Shown here: piece by piece, positions 11,566 through 24,252 of the stretch | Layout: the number at the start of each line of letters is the position of its first letter | How positions within the stretch are numbered: the first letter of the stretch is position 1 | NCBI GenBank assembly: GCA_028023455.1 | Contig: JAQFVV010012394.1 | Location: forward strand, 33,491,150 to 33,555,149 | Length of the DNA: 64,000 bases | DNA from: Epiperipatus broadwayi | Lineage: Eukaryota; Onychophora; Udeonychophora; Euonychophora; Peripatidae | Direction of reading: 5' to 3' | The notes under the pieces: model-generated | Told to the model about the DNA's origin: nothing | Seen by the model: only the letters and a program-made list of their open reading frames with translations | The model's database searches: none | Position numbers and translations under genes: made by a program

Positions 11566-13594
11566 ACAATCATACAGTAACAGTTGTACTTCAAAAACAT
11601 TTTAATTATTGAAAGTAAAATATTGAAGTAGAAAAAGAATATTTATATTAAAGCAAGGGGTGACCCACATTGGTATGATAATATTTTAAGATAGAGTAAA
11701 TAATTTGATCTTTTCAGTAATAATTTAACTATTCTGATGCTTATGCATTGTAAATTTCTTTAAATTTACAAATTTTCATGGTTTTTTGTTATTTGCTTAC
11801 ATATTTTATGGGATTGCATGTAGTTGCAGTCATCACTCTTGATATAATTGTTCATTGTGGCTTCTCTGTAAAGGAGAACCCTCAACAATATTTATTGATT
11901 TATTGTCCTAATTTAATGATGCAAAAAATGCATAAAAACCATTGTTGAAGAAGAATTTTCAATTAATCTGCATTATATTTCAATGCCTTTTTGCATAATA
12001 AATTTTCAATAATAAAGATTCTTCAGTTCTTTTTATTTCATTTTTTACAAAGACAACGTTATCCTGCCCAAACATAATTTTATGGCCTTTGCTGCTTTCA
12101 TGGGTATTTAATGCAGAAAATAGATATTTATTTGTTTGCTGTCATCTAATCTTGTTTAATTTCTGACATGATGATGATGATATATATATAAACCAAATCC
12201 GTCTCCATATATATGTCCTATAAATGTATAATAGTCATTTCATGATGTATTTTCTGAACATCTGGGAATAGAAATTGTATATGCTAATGTGTGTGCGTGA
12301 ATTCCTTATTCTTTTGTTTTAGAAGGGTGTCCTTTATGTTTCACTATCACAATGTTGTTGACATCTGATTGGATAATGGTCAGACTCGTGACATTAATGC
12401 ATAGTTGAAATATAATCATATTTATGACAACTGGTAGTAAACATCCTTAGAATTGTATATAGTTCCAGATACCCATTTTACATAGAATAAATGGTATGCT
12501 AACTTGAAGCAAAATATAGCCATAGATCACAATTAATAAATGAAGTAACTTTTTAAGACCCATCATGATATATATATATGTTCATCTCCCTTCATATATT
12601 GTAAACATAAGAGTGATGTTTTTCACAATTTGACACATTAAATTCATTTGTCAGTCCAACATGAAACATGATTCTCAAACACCATTACAAGTACTGTATT
12701 TACATATTTTTTATATGGATGTTATTATGTTTTAATAAAAATTGCAAATAAGACATCAATACGTTAGGTTTTTAATTGTCACTTCCACACCCTGATACAT
12801 AAAATAAAAACGAAGTTATTTAATAGACATAAATATGTATATATTAGATACATTAAATAATTGATAAAGTCAAAATTTGCGTAAGTTGTTTTAAGTACAT
12901 TAAATATGTATATATTAAATAAAGCAAATTCATAAATAAATCCATATTCCAAATATTATTTAAAAAAAAAAAAAACGTTAGAGGAACATTATGAAAATAA
13001 AATCAGATTACCACACACTTGGTACAGGAATAAGAGAAGTATTGAAAGTTACCAACTTTAGCATCCCTAATACGAATTTTATATCATTTAAGAGGTAAAA
13101 TAAAAACTTGCCTAGTGATATTTGCAAATTGTCTTGTATTTATTTCATTTGTCGATTTGTCTGATAACTATAAGTATAAATTGATTCCGTAAGAAATGAA
13201 TAATTTGAAACAAGATAATATTAGAAGTTTGCTTATGTATTAAAAAAAAAAAGAAAATATTTTCATATGCATATTTTTTCAATAATGTTGTTGGCCGAGC
13301 AATTCTCTTAATCTTTCTTTTATGTATAACAATTGCCAAGGCAGTTTTCTTTATACATAATTATTTTTGAATGATGTCTATTGACGAACAATTAAGTGTT
13401 CTAGCAAGAATTTCATAGAAAAGCCCAATTATAAAAATGATATAAAATTATTTGCTATAACAAAAGTGTAAAGTTTTGATTTAATAAGATATCATTTTGG
13501 CTTATTGTCTTAAGTTTTTATCAATATCATCATCATTGCTATTATTCTTGTTGTTATTTCATTTTTCTGGATTTCATTTAAACCTTTTTTTTTC
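11566..13594. repeat. Unit copy II, non-coding segment
   Basis: AT-rich sequence without coding signal, collinear with 52015-53950 and 56430-56870. It contains short AT microsatellites (12170-12192, 12570-12582). No gene is seen. Confidence 0.6.
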
Positions 13595-14815
13595 TTTCTG
13601 TTATATTAATATAAGAAGCAACAGTAAAATACTCCAGAAGGAAAGAGAAAATTAATTACAGAGAAAAGGTTTTTTAAAGAAATAAAAACAAAAGTATAAT
13701 TAATTGTTGATTAAGAAAAAATAATTAATTACAGAATTTTGGAACGTTAAATTCTGATTCGTTAATTAATGAAAGGATAGTGGTAAGGAAAAAGTGTAAA
13801 TTAAGAAAATATTTTGATTGTAATTAAATTAAAATGCACTAATTAAATCTATAATATTTAAACAGCATTAAACTGTTGCACATGCGCTTTGGATTTTAAA
13901 TATAAAATGAATGAATACTAGCACTTCAACCACATGATGAAGTCTTTGGAAAAGATAGAATGGCCATCTATCTTTTCGAACCAAAACGCTTTTATATGGG
14001 CGACAAGCTTTAATTAGTTTAAAGATAAGACAAGAAAGTATTCAGGGTTATAAATAGGGAAAATTTGGTGCTTGACTTCTGTGTTTCATAACTGTTTATG
14101 GAAGATGTTCCCTGTTGTTGAGAATTTAGTAAAGCACAATCACCATGAGTATGAGTCACAGTTGTTCAAGGAGTTTGTGATCCCAAGCACCAGTTAACTG
14201 AAGGTTAATGAGCTCATTGAGATTCCTTACAGATCACCCTGATCTCATTATTATTATTTTTTATACACCCTGAGAAGATTCATAGAGGAATTACTACAAG
14301 AGGGTAATATGACTATTTTGTCAAGTTGAACTTTAGGAATATTGAGGATTTCAGAGTAGTATTATATATATTTAGTTTGTTTATTATATCAATAAGTACA
14401 TTTTCATTATATTGGGTATTTGAAGTTAGTTCATTACCAGTTATCATATTTAGCTAAGATCTGTTATATTTTTCTGATTAGCAGATACATAGCAAAAGTT
14501 GGCACTATCAAAAAAGATGAACATAGCTATAGGGAATGTAGTGATAAGTTGGAAAGGAATGCAGATAGTGTATGAGTCCTTTTTTTGTAGGATCAAAAGT
14601 CTTTGGGATAATCAAACATACCAGAGTTTGATATAAGTAAGACAGTGGAATGGCTACTGTATATAGTGCAAATTAATTTTTTTTTGTACTTAATGATATT
14701 AAAGAGAATAAATGGAAAATAGGAGCTCTGTTTTAGTTAGCCTGATGTAAGGTTATAAATATAAATATTTTGAGCAACCAATAAACAAGTCAATCATAAA
14801 TGAAAAAGATGTATA
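13595..14815. mobile_element. 1.2-kb insertion in unit copy II (uncharacterised)
   Basis: Copy IV reads straight through at about 56870-56885, whereas here about 1.2 kb intervenes. The insert includes a partial monomer of the 330-bp family (13858-14005). The remainder has no recognisable coding sequence; ends and TSD could not be fixed because the flanks are T-rich. Confidence 0.5.
13858..14005 (+). repeat. Partial monomer of 330-bp family A
   Basis: Shares the segments GCACATGCGCTTTG, CAACCACATGATGAAGTC and the hairpin GATAGAATGGCCATCTATC with the monomers at 31981-33288. It is a single, truncated copy in direct orientation. Confidence 0.75.
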
Positions 14816-15290
14816 ACACCTTCTGCTTTTGAAAAAAATATATTTATCTACCATAAATTTGTTTTCTATTATAACCATTGCTTTGATCAATAAATCATTT
14901 TATATAAGTAAGTAACACAGGCTTTTTGCCTACTGAAGGACAAAGACAGCCTCCCGTAGGGTTTAAACATATTTCTTAATTTTCAACATAATAAAACATA
15001 GGTAGATACGCTTTTGCTGACAAATGTTGGATTTGTAGCTATATGGTTTATAATCAAGCTGAAAAAAATTCATCAGTCACTTGAAGATAATTTTATTTAG
15101 GGTGAATTTGAATGCAAACAATAAATGTGCTAGACAGATGTGTTAATTGTACGGAATAAGACCTTTCTAAACAGTTTTAAAACTTTTACATAAAATTATA
15201 AGTTTTGCTTGAAATTCTAAAATTAATTGCCCTTGCCTTGAATTTGATAATTGTAAGTAATAATGTTAACACCTATATAAAAAATTATGT

Positions 15291-15303
15291 TATTACCTTT
15301 CAT
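15291..15303. repeat. Probable TSD of RTE copy B (left)
   Basis: TATTACCTTTCAT here and TATTAGCTTTAAT at 18594-18606 agree at 11 of 13 positions and abut the ends of RTE copy B. The homologous region of copy IV (about 57345-57365) lacks the RTE. Confidence 0.6.
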
Positions 15304-15321
15304 CACCGTCATCATCAACCA

Positions 15322-16052
15322 TTATCAATCCCCTGCAGGATGAAGGTCTCTCCAAGTTCAATCCATCTTTTCCGATCTTTAGCTTCTCTTCTCCACATCA
15401 CCCCTGCACACTTTCTTATTTCCTCCATCCATCTAACATGTATCTCTTTCTGGGTCTTTTACAATCTTTTGGAATCCAGTTTAAGATTTTAATTGTCCAT
15501 CTATTATCATCTCTTCTAGCAATATGTCCAGCCCAACTCCACTTCAATCTTTTAATTTTTTCAATGAGGTCAGTAACACCTGTTTGTTCTCTTACCCATA
15601 CATTGCATTTTTCGATCTCTTCTTGTTACTCCCAACATGCATCTCTCCATACTTCTTTGAGTGGTCTGAAGTCTCTGTATTGCTCTTTTATTAAGTGTCC
15701 ATGTCTCAGATCCATAAGGAAAAACTGCTAAAACACATTTATTAAAAACCTTCCTTTTCAAACACATAGGCATATTTCCTTTTAGTATCAAATTATTTCT
15801 ACCAAAAGCACTCCAACCAAGTTTAATTCTATGATTAATTTCATCCATTATGTTTCCACCTGTATTAATAATCTGACCAAGGTATTTGTAACTGTTAACT
15901 TTTTCTCAGTCATCATAATCAATCTTTATTTTCATATTTTAAGAAAAATCGATTAAACATTTCTTTAGTCTTTTTAACATTTATCTTTAGTCCTACTTTC
16001 CTATTTTCATCTGATAATTCTTGCAACATTTCTTCCAACTTTAAAGCATTAT
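15322..16052 (-). pseudogene. RTE copy B: thumb and C-terminal region, broken
   Basis: Open remnants include [16 protein letters not shown] (15570-15848) and, near the end, sequence matching the copy C C-terminus [13 protein letters not shown]. The reading frame is interrupted by stops around 15906 and 15570 and by small indels. Confidence 0.85.
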
Positions 16053-16895
16053 TTAAAAAACAACTACATCATCTGCAAAATCTAAATGACTTAAATAATC
16101 TCCATTTACTTTCACTCCTTTAGCTTCCCATTTTAATCCACAAAATACTTCTTGCAGCACTGCTGTAAAAAGTTTTGGAGATATGGAGTCACCCTGTCTT
16201 ACACCCTTCTCAATGTTGACTTTCCCAGTATCATTATGTAATCTAATTGTTGCTGTTGCATTTTTATAAATATTCTTTAAAATATGACAATATCCTGGAT
16301 CTATACCTTGATGATCCAATGCTTTAATCACTGAAGAAATGTTTATAGAATCAAATGCCTTTTCATAATCTACAAATCCAAAACATAATGGCAACTCATA
16401 TTCATTTGTCCTTTCTATAACTTCTCTCAATACCTGGATATGATCTACTGTACTAAAACCACTTTTAAATCCAGCTTGTTCTCTTGGTTGGTGGAAATCC
16501 AATGTTCTCTGTAGATGAGTTGTAATTATCTTGGTAAAAATTTTGTATAAAACTGATAAAAGGCTGATAGGTCTGTAATTTCTAATATCTTCTTTATCAC
16601 CTTTTTTAAATATTAATATTAATACTGCATTCTTCCAATCATCTGGTACATCTTTATCATTTAGACATTTGGTATATAACTTTGCTAAAAAAAATTCTAT
16701 TTCTTCACCTGCTTCTTTTAATATATCAATTATAATTCCATCATTACCTGGAGCCTTTCCTTTCTTCATACATTTAATTGCATGTCTCACTTCTTCATTT
16801 AAAATTCTGGGCAATTCAGAAGATGTAATAGATATAGGAGGTACTTGTTCTTTATTACTATATAATTCTTGATAAAAGTCTTCTACCCATTTCAT
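16053..16895 (-). pseudogene. RTE copy B: reverse transcriptase part
   Basis: A 280-codon frame gives the fingers-palm region of the [52 protein letters not shown] (motif with the first catalytic aspartate), [13 protein letters not shown], and [11 protein letters not shown] with the catalytic DD pair. The frame stops just after FADD because of a one-base loss (about 16055) compared with copy C. Upstream it is separated from the endonuclease by the frameshift at about 16910. In the intact copy both lie in one polyprotein. Confidence 0.9.
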
Positions 16896-18190
16896 GATGT
16901 CATCTCTCTTTTTTTAGTAATAATTCCATCTTTTTTTCTTATTGCAGATATAAATTTCCTACCAATACCAAAATGTTGTTTTACACTCTTGAGACTTTTA
17001 TTTTCTTCTACAGCTTTCCTTGCTAGTTCACAGTTATACTTTCTTATATCATTTTCAACTCTTTTCCGCACCATTTTACAAAATTTGAGATATTCAATCC
17101 TTTTTAATGCATCATTTTTGTATATCTTCATATTCCTTCTTTTCTTCATAAATTCTCTAGTCTCAGTAGAAATTTTATTGGTCAATTGCTGCTTTTTTCT
17201 ACCAGCTATCTTTGTTGCAGTTTTTAAAAGTGTATCAGTTATTTTCATATTAATTTCATTCAAATCTGAATCATGTTCAAAATCTACTAATACTTGAAAC
17301 CGATTTGTAAGTTCTAATTTAAATTCATTAGAATGTTTCTGAAGATTAGAAATATCAACTGTAAATATTGTTTTTCTTAATAATTTTTGTCTCTCTAGTT
17401 TTGCATTAACATGTATCTTACATCTTACTAATTGATGATCACTTCCTGTGTTAAATTTATTAAGAACATTACAATCTTGAAATATGTATTTTCTGTTAGT
17501 CAAAATATAATCCAATTCTGCTGTACCTTCATTTGGATGCTTCCATGTCCATTTCCTTTTAACCTTTTTCTCAAAAAAAGAATTCATAATATAAAGTTTT
17601 TCTTTTTCTGCAAACTCCACAAGTCTATGTCCTCTCTCATTTCTATTACCATAACCAAAATTACCTACAGCACTTTCATCTTTCATTTGTTTACCAATTC
17701 TAGCATTAAAGTCTCCCATAACAATTTTAAAATGTTGTTTACTCTGATCAAACACCTTTTGTACATCCATATAAAAATCTTCTACTACTTCATCACTATG
17801 AGAACTTGTTGGGGCATAAACCTGAATTATCTGCATTTGGTATCTGCTATTAAGTTGTATAACTAATCTTGCCACTCTGTCCGATACACCATCAATCTCC
17901 ACAATGTTGTTCTTCCACTTTTTATTTATAATGAATCCTACTCCACTTGTATTTCCAATATTTGTGCCTTTATAATAGAGTACATGTCCACTTTTTAAAT
18001 CAATTGTCTCTTCACCTTTTCTTCTAACTTCACAAAGTCCAATAATGTCCCATTTAATATAAGACAGTTCTTCTAATTCTTGCAATCTTCCTTCACTTGA
18101 AAGTGATCTGCAGTTGTAAGTACCTAAATAAAAAGTCATCATCAAATGGCAGCCTGGGTCCACAATCAGGGGATTCTTAGCACCCTCCAC
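16892..18190 (-). pseudogene. RTE copy B: EEP endonuclease part
   Basis: A 432-codon frame holds the complete EEP (apurinic endonuclease-like) domain that nicks target DNA for target-primed reverse transcription. Visible motifs, in order: [29 protein letters not shown] (catalytic glutamate), [31 protein letters not shown] and SDHQLVRCKI (catalytic D-H pair). It is followed by the linker to the RT. The frame ends early at KKREMTS because two extra adenines in an A-run (complement of about 16909-16916) shift the frame relative to copies A and C, where the same place reads KKRDDIM. The start is uncertain: the first ATG of the open frame is used; copy C extends further upstream. Confidence 0.9.
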
Positions 18191-18593
18191 CTTTGGCCAC
18201 CAACCGCTGCCTTGGTTGGTGACTTTACCAGCCTCCTGTGAATAAGGGCCATGATTTATTTTTGTCTGTCATAATTATATATATGTATTGGAAAAATATT
18301 TTATCATTTACACATTCATTCTGCCTTATCAGGCAACTGAGAAGAAAGATCATGGTGTTTCTTGATCTTAAACTCAGAAGTAAACAGCTAATAAACACAC
18401 TTGCTGATTGGTGAATTTTGGTGAGCAGTCCATCCATGTTCATATACTATATGAATAATCACATAGTAATAACAGCTGCAACGACAAGAACGTATGGAGT
18501 GGATATTAGGAATTTGCCCTGGCTTGGTTCCTTTAAGACCTCCCAGAAGAATCAAAGGGTCTTTCAGTTAATAGCAAACTCCTTTTTGCAGCC

Positions 18594-18606
18594 TATTAGC
18601 TTTAAT
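18594..18606. repeat. Probable TSD of RTE copy B (right)
   Basis: TATTAGCTTTAAT, paired with 15291-15303 (11 of 13 identical). Confidence 0.6.
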
Positions 18607-20106
18607 GTATATATATAAAATGAAATTAATAATGTTAATAAGCATCTTTACAATCTACTCCATTTTAAATTTATCAAAAGACTTTACATTAATTTAAACG
18701 AAATATTCATAATTTTTTCACAGAAAATTTATCAAAAACATTACTATATATATGTCGTACAATATATATATATTTCTAAAATGAAGAGTAGTATATATTT
18801 GCAAATGTGTATTATATAAATCCCATTTTTGATTTCTGTCATTCTCAATATTGAATATTTTCTTCTTTTTTTATATATTAAAAACTATAATTCTCTCGTA
18901 TTTCTAATTTTTCTAGAATCTACTTCTGCAAAATAAATAATTTAATGTGATGTATGTGATGTGATGTGACGTAGTGTGGCTTCTCCTTAAACGAAGTCAA
19001 GAATATCTGAGCAATTATGCCACTTAATTTTTAAACAGTGCTGCCTTCTTTTTGCCTTCTTATTGTATGTCGTTATGAAATACTTACAATTTTCATTATT
19101 TTTAATAAATCTACAAAAAAAATAAAAAATAGAACATAATTTTGTAGGTATTAATTATTCGTTATAAAATGTTAATCCAGGAATTTGAAAAATGATTTAA
19201 TTCATATCAAATGTGTAAAATTATCTAAACATTTATATTGATACTTTTAATAAGTTATTCTTACGTAACTTTTAAATAAAACTGAAAACGTATGAAAATA
19301 AACATAGTTTTTCCAATTTGCCGACTATCGGAAGTATATCATGTTTTCCCCTGCTAAAATTATATATAGTGGTTTTCGTAGTTTTGTCTGTATTCACGCT
19401 GCATCCCATTCCTGTGGAAATGGTAATGGTTTTCAAAGTACAGACTTTTTCAAACTATTGGTATTTGCGCTCCATTATTATCAGAACCCTCGAATTATAA
19501 AAATACGGTCGTATTTAGAATTTCATTTTATTAGATTATAAAATATCCACTACACAGACTTACTTTGCTCCCGTCATTAACAGGAGTGAGGGCTTATGCA
19601 TTGTTAAGTCATGTTTTTAGAAAACAATCGCCCATGTCATTAGTAGGAATAGGGAAATAGTTTGTTACGTATTGACGAGTAATTGTTTTTTTTTAAATCC
19701 TTTGAATTTGTATGTTTAGTAAAATATTCATGTCCACTTGGAATAATATTATGCTCCCTAGAGTGTAGCACCCACAGTTTGAAACAAACTCTCATAATAC
19801 ATTTGTTTGTGACACAGTTAATAGATCATTCATCAACCTTCAATATCTGTAGGTTTAAAGATATCTCTGGAGTTGTAAGAAATTGATGATGATACAAATC
19901 AAATATCTGATTAAGCACTAAGACCTTTCATGTTAAGGTTTTTATACTACTTGACAGTTTCCTCTTTTATTTATGAGACTGCTGAATGCAAGAGTCAATC
20001 AACCATACATTTTCTGTTCAAAGGTTTATTTTTTGAGAGTTTGTAGAAAGAATGATTTTATGCTGACGTGGAAATGCCTGGACCAATTTTGCTTAAGAAG
20101 TTAGAA
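18607..20106. repeat. Unit copy II, non-coding segment with LINE tail scar
   Basis: Matches 57366-59270 and, from about 18785, 33303-36108. No coding signal. At 18950-19026 it contains the 3' tail of the PHD-finger LINE in minus orientation: (TGTGA)n-type repeats followed by about 50 bp identical in layout to 33474-33520. Confidence 0.65.
18950..19026 (-). mobile_element. 3' end fragment of PHD-finger LINE
   Basis: A pentanucleotide-like GTGATGTATGTGATGTGATGT tract and the sequence CCTTAAACGAAGTCAAGAAT are shared with the LINE copy that starts at 33474. Here only about 55 bp of the element is left before unit sequence resumes (AAACAGTGCTGCC). Confidence 0.7.
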
Positions 20107-21675
20107 CAGTGGCGCCCAATCTTTATCTTAGCTTGAGCCATTTTGAAATTTAAAAACTTTGCATTTTTAATATTTACAATTTTTAAACGAATTTAATGCA
20201 CAAATATTATTCATTGTTAATATGACAAACAAAATATGTAATTATATACATTTATATTCTATTTATGGATTTAAATACAAATTAAATACAGGAAGAACAT
20301 ATTTTAATATGAACCCTGATACTATATGTCTTCTCATAAATTATTGTACTATGGCCCATACGACATTATAGCTAAAGTCGTACAGTCACACGGATGTCCA
20401 TTCATTATCTGATCTGAACTATGAGTTTAAAAAGTTCATTGTTGAAAAACCACTTCTACAAAAGTAAATTGACCGAAAGCAGAAGTTGAATTATTGAAAA
20501 GTTTTCTCTAAGAATGGATATTTTTTTTCATTTACAAGCATCCAAAGATCTATGATAAATAAGTTTTTAATTGTAGATCAAATAGAAAATTCATTATGTC
20601 CATTTTTAAATTAGTAGAATTTTTATTTATCATAATTGCAATTTGCTATGATATTTCAGAAATATTAATATAAGCAAATGGATTGAAAATCAATGATGCA
20701 ATTGGCTGAATTTTATGATAATCAAAATATCTAATTTTGAAATTTATTGCTAAATGCAGCAAGAATTTAACAACATTTTTTTCTTTCAGTTTTGTTGTAT
20801 TTCTTTAAATGTTTCTCCATATTGAAAAATGGTTAAAGTTACATTTCTTTAATTGGGACAACCATAAATGCAATTTTAATTTAAATGCATTCAACTTCCT
20901 ACTAATTCAGTAATAGTTTTTTTGCTTCCCTTGAAGATCAAGATTATGTTCATTTTTGTTGTTATGTCTGTAAGAAAAGCTAAATGACATATACTGCTAA
21001 GATCACAAAATTCCTCATAAGTTTCATTTTTGAATTGTATAAATTGTTTTATATCTGAAAGAAACTTTAACATTTTGTGTAGAATTTCTCTCTCGATCAG
21101 CCATCGAATTTCAGAATGGTTCCATACTCAGCATCACAGTATTTTGGATATTCTTCTCTGAAGTGATCTGGCATGAATAGAATTTATAATTTTTAGAACT
21201 ACTTTGATGATGGGTTCATAATGCAGTACATTTATACATAATGCTTAATTAACCTATGATGGAGTGGTAATGAAAAATTCATGAAAATTTAGATCCATTC
21301 TTCCATAATGTGATGAAGCCAATACTAGAACCAATTAAGGCAGGCTTACCATCTGTTATTATGAACACAAGTTCATGAAGTAGGACATAACTTTTTTATC
21401 GTGATTATAATAACATGGTGTATGTTCTCTCCACAGATTTTTTTTGAATGGCAAAACTGACATTTTGTCTTATTTTACTGAGGAATCATTAAAGGTCATC
21501 ATTATATAAATATTTACTTGAGCTATATTGCAGATATCTGTTGATTCATAATATTGTGAACTTTGAAAATTGCATTTTTGTGAATTATTTTTTATTTGTA
21601 TTGTAATAAGTTCAGACAGTGTTCTATTCTACAAGTGATTGAATTTATGGATAATTGAACTTTTTGGATAGCTCA
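20107..21675 (-). pseudogene. hAT transposase relic, unit copy II
   Basis: The plus strand at 20107 starts CAGTGGCGCCCAATCTTT, a good hAT-type terminus (the 3' end for this minus-strand gene). The minus strand encodes a decayed hAT transposase of the type found in vertebrate ZBED/SCAND3-like proteins: the piece at 20891-21073 has LKFLSDIKQF then FCDLSSICHLAFLTDITTKMN, matching the LAYLADIFEHLNELN-type helix of this family. The homologous piece in copy IV shows more motifs. Numerous stops; inactive. The N-terminal part is cut off at about 21675, where gypsy sequence begins; copy III continues differently there. Confidence 0.72.
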
Positions 21676-22010
21676 CTATTGTGATTTTCCAGAATGAGGA
21701 TTGAAGTTGTGATAAGAGTGGATTAACAACCATAAATAAATATACCTCAGAAAGTTTGAATAACTAAGTCTGACATTTATATTTCAACCAGTTAACAATA
21801 CTAAAGTAATATTTAAATTTCATTTACTTGTAATATTAATAATACTTTCATATAATAAGGTAATATTAAATATCTGTACAAAATAATGAGTCATGAAGGC
21901 ATACTAAATCATAATATGTCTGGTAAGGCCTATAAAAGTCTCTAAATCCACATTCGAAGCTTTAGTGGTTGAGTCTATTTTGCACATTCATAGTCCTTTT
22001 GAATATGAAA
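21676..22010 (-). repeat. Gypsy 3' LTR, copy II (approximate limits)
   Basis: Shares with 26440-27410 the blocks TTAATAATACTTTCATATAAT-like, GAGTCATGAAGGCATACTAAAT-like (GCCATGGAGACATATCAAAT on the right) and ATCCATAGTCCTCTTGAA-like sequence. Ends are not resolved to the base. Confidence 0.6.
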
Positions 22011-22559
22011 ATTTCTTTGTTCGAACATGAATCAACTGTGATGATGTTAATGTGTGCACAAACTCAAATTTTTCTCACAGATTTCAGATCATTTCCAGGG
22101 TAGCAATTCTATAGTCATGAATATTTCTAGATCAATCTAGTTGTTATTAAAGCTACTTTATTTCCCAAACAGGAACCAATCTTAAATTTTATCAGCTTAA
22201 TTAATATCTAGTTTGATCTCCTTCTTTAATCACAATTATTTTGTAATAACAGAAATCAATAAGAACTTATGAGAAAATAGTTTTACTTTACTAAAATGAA
22301 TAACTTTCTTTTGCTTTTATAAATAATTTAGTTTTTTTTCACTTACCAAAATTTACATTATGTACATTATTCTAATCACTGCACCAATTACATTAGTTCC
22401 AGTATTTTAACATACAAACTTTCTCCATTTCAGAAATTATGGGTTCTGAAGTCTGATGTAATCTTTATGATAATTTCTATCTTATTTCTTAGAAATCTAC
22501 ACTAATATGTATTATTATTCTCTGTACTGTTTGTTTGTCATGCTCTTTGCTTACTTCCA
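22011..22559. other. Region between integrase remains and 3' LTR
   Basis: Non-coding, AT-rich, collinear with 61140-61850. Nothing recognised. Confidence 0.4.
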
Positions 22560-23560
22560 TTGTTTAATGTTTCTCCACATACTTTGCAATATCTGAAGAG
22601 TGTACTTCCAACCAGGATGATTTCTTTTCTGTGATGCCTTACATGATTTACATATTTCCAAATAATTCTCTCATGCTTCCATCTAGATTATTAGTATTTG
22701 ATTTGATACGTGTTCTTTGAGTAAATTTTTCACCCAATACTTCCAGTCATATTTCTGATCCAGCCATTTTTTTCGTATCTCTTTTCAACATTGTTGTTTT
22801 TTCCCAACTAAAAATTTTCACCTGAGTGAATTAGTGACAGCTTTGTGTGGATTTTTCTCCCAAACATCATCTCAGTGGGAGATGTACATATATTCGTCGA
22901 TGACATATTATGCTGGTATAGCAGAGCAGTATACAAGGTTTCTTATATATTTGCAATTGCTTTTTTAATTTTACTTTTGCTTTAAGATTTGTGTTGTTTT
23001 TTTCTGCAATGACATTCAACTCCATATGTAAAGTGGCCATACAGATATGTTTAATTTCTTATTCTTTTAGCAATTTCTCAGATCTATTGAGTATGACATG
23101 ACGCTGGTGCAATTATCTGATGCTAATATTTCAGGAAAACCATAGAAAATTAAAAATCTTTTTTAATTATCCAATTGTTTCTTCAGTGCTGATGTTTTTA
23201 ACAATTCAATATTTCGCCACTTTGTGTACATGTTGATCATCCCCAAAAAATATACCCATGAAATGGTTCAGCATTATTCATGTCAATATTATTTCAACAT
23301 TTATCCACCAGATGCCAAGAAATATGTTTTCTTTGCATGTTTGAGATGACATGGCATTTTTCACAGGTTTTGATGAATTGCTCAATTTCTGTAATGATTC
23401 TGGTCCACCATACATGGTTGTTGCAAGTGTTTTCACTTTTGCTATTCCAGATTGCCCTTGATAATCAATGAAGAACCAGAATGACTACTACTTATCAGCC
23501 ATTAACTTCATTCTTTATTTATAGACAGTCTTTTTCTTATGTTCCATAGAATTTTATGAA
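22560..23560 (-). pseudogene. Gypsy integrase remnant, copy II
   Basis: Reading the minus strand across several frameshifts gives the zinc-binding part (TRIITEIEQFIKTCEKCHV), the start of the catalytic core, and the typical C-terminal core segment LLYQHN followed a few residues later by CTSPTEMMFGRKIHTKLS, equivalent to the YRNTPH...SPAELLLGR motif of Ty3/gypsy integrases. The HHCC finger is only partly visible (C-x2-C present). Stops and frame changes occur every 30-60 codons. The enzyme would have inserted the element's cDNA; it cannot function here. Confidence 0.72.
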
Positions 23561-24244
23561 GTATCTCAGGCTGAAAAATAGGCATGCCTTTAATGATCCA
23601 TTTGATTAACAATTTATAACTTTGATTAGCTTTCATTGAACCTGCCACATTTTTGTTAATTATCTCTTCATTATTCCAATTATCTATATAATTAATAGTT
23701 AGATCATTTTTTGGTCCTTACTTAATCAAGACTCTTGATAGAATATGTGTTTGTTCAGTGACATTTATTTTTTAAAAATAAAATCAAAATGATTTCATAC
23801 TGACCCATTCATAATCCAGGTATTTTTAATTTAACATTTTGCCTTTTTTTAGAAAGATAGGAGAACTGCTACCTTACCCCTTTGAACCTACTTTTTTATA
23901 TACAATCTATATTGGCATAGGCTCTGCAATTTCCTTATTCCATTTATATATATATGCCACGTATACACTATTTATTTTATATTACTCTTAGGAGACTGAT
24001 TTTTACTTTTTGTTTTCTTTATAAAGTCACTCTCTTCACTATTATTACTAAAATTTCATGATTCTTTTGATTTATCAGGTATCATTTCATGGGTTACTTC
24101 CATTTTTATCACTTTTGAGACAAGCAACTGCTGTTTAAACCTATCATCTGCCATTCATCAAAGTAATTGCTCAAGTAGTGTGTCCACGATGGCTTCTCCA
24201 TATTTACAACTTTTACCAATCACCTCAATGACTGATCACAGTCA
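23561..24244 (-). pseudogene. RNase H tail and gag-like remnant, copy II
   Basis: On the minus strand, around 23745-23765, a HILSRV segment resembles the (N)ADxLSR end of gypsy RNase H, immediately upstream of the integrase. Further upstream (23880-24244) weak gag-like stretches such as KYGEAIVDTLLEQLL can be read. The distance leaves no room for protease or RT. The gag call is tentative. Confidence 0.45.
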
Positions 24245-24252
24245 AATAATTC
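24245..24252. repeat. TSD of element 24253-25944 (left)
   Basis: AATAATTC, repeated at 25945-25952. Copies I and IV carry one uninterrupted version of this site. Confidence 0.75.

Larger units (their letters stand above)
15304..18593 (-). mobile_element. RTE-clade LINE, copy B (full length, broken)
   Basis: The minus strand aligns over its whole length with intact copy C, from the 5' end (complement of 18593, GGCTGCAAAAAGGAG) to the TGATGATGACGGTGATGA tail at 15304-15321. It is about 3.29 kb long, the same as copy C, so it is not 5' truncated. The imperfect 13-bp flanking repeat and the empty site in copy IV date it after the duplication of the composite unit. At least three frameshifts or stops break the reading frame. 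Confidence 0.92.

Noticed and set aside
17432-17866. 144-codon plus-strand frame
   Set aside because: Antisense shadow of the RTE copy B endonuclease; the same shadow appears opposite copy C (41631-42062).
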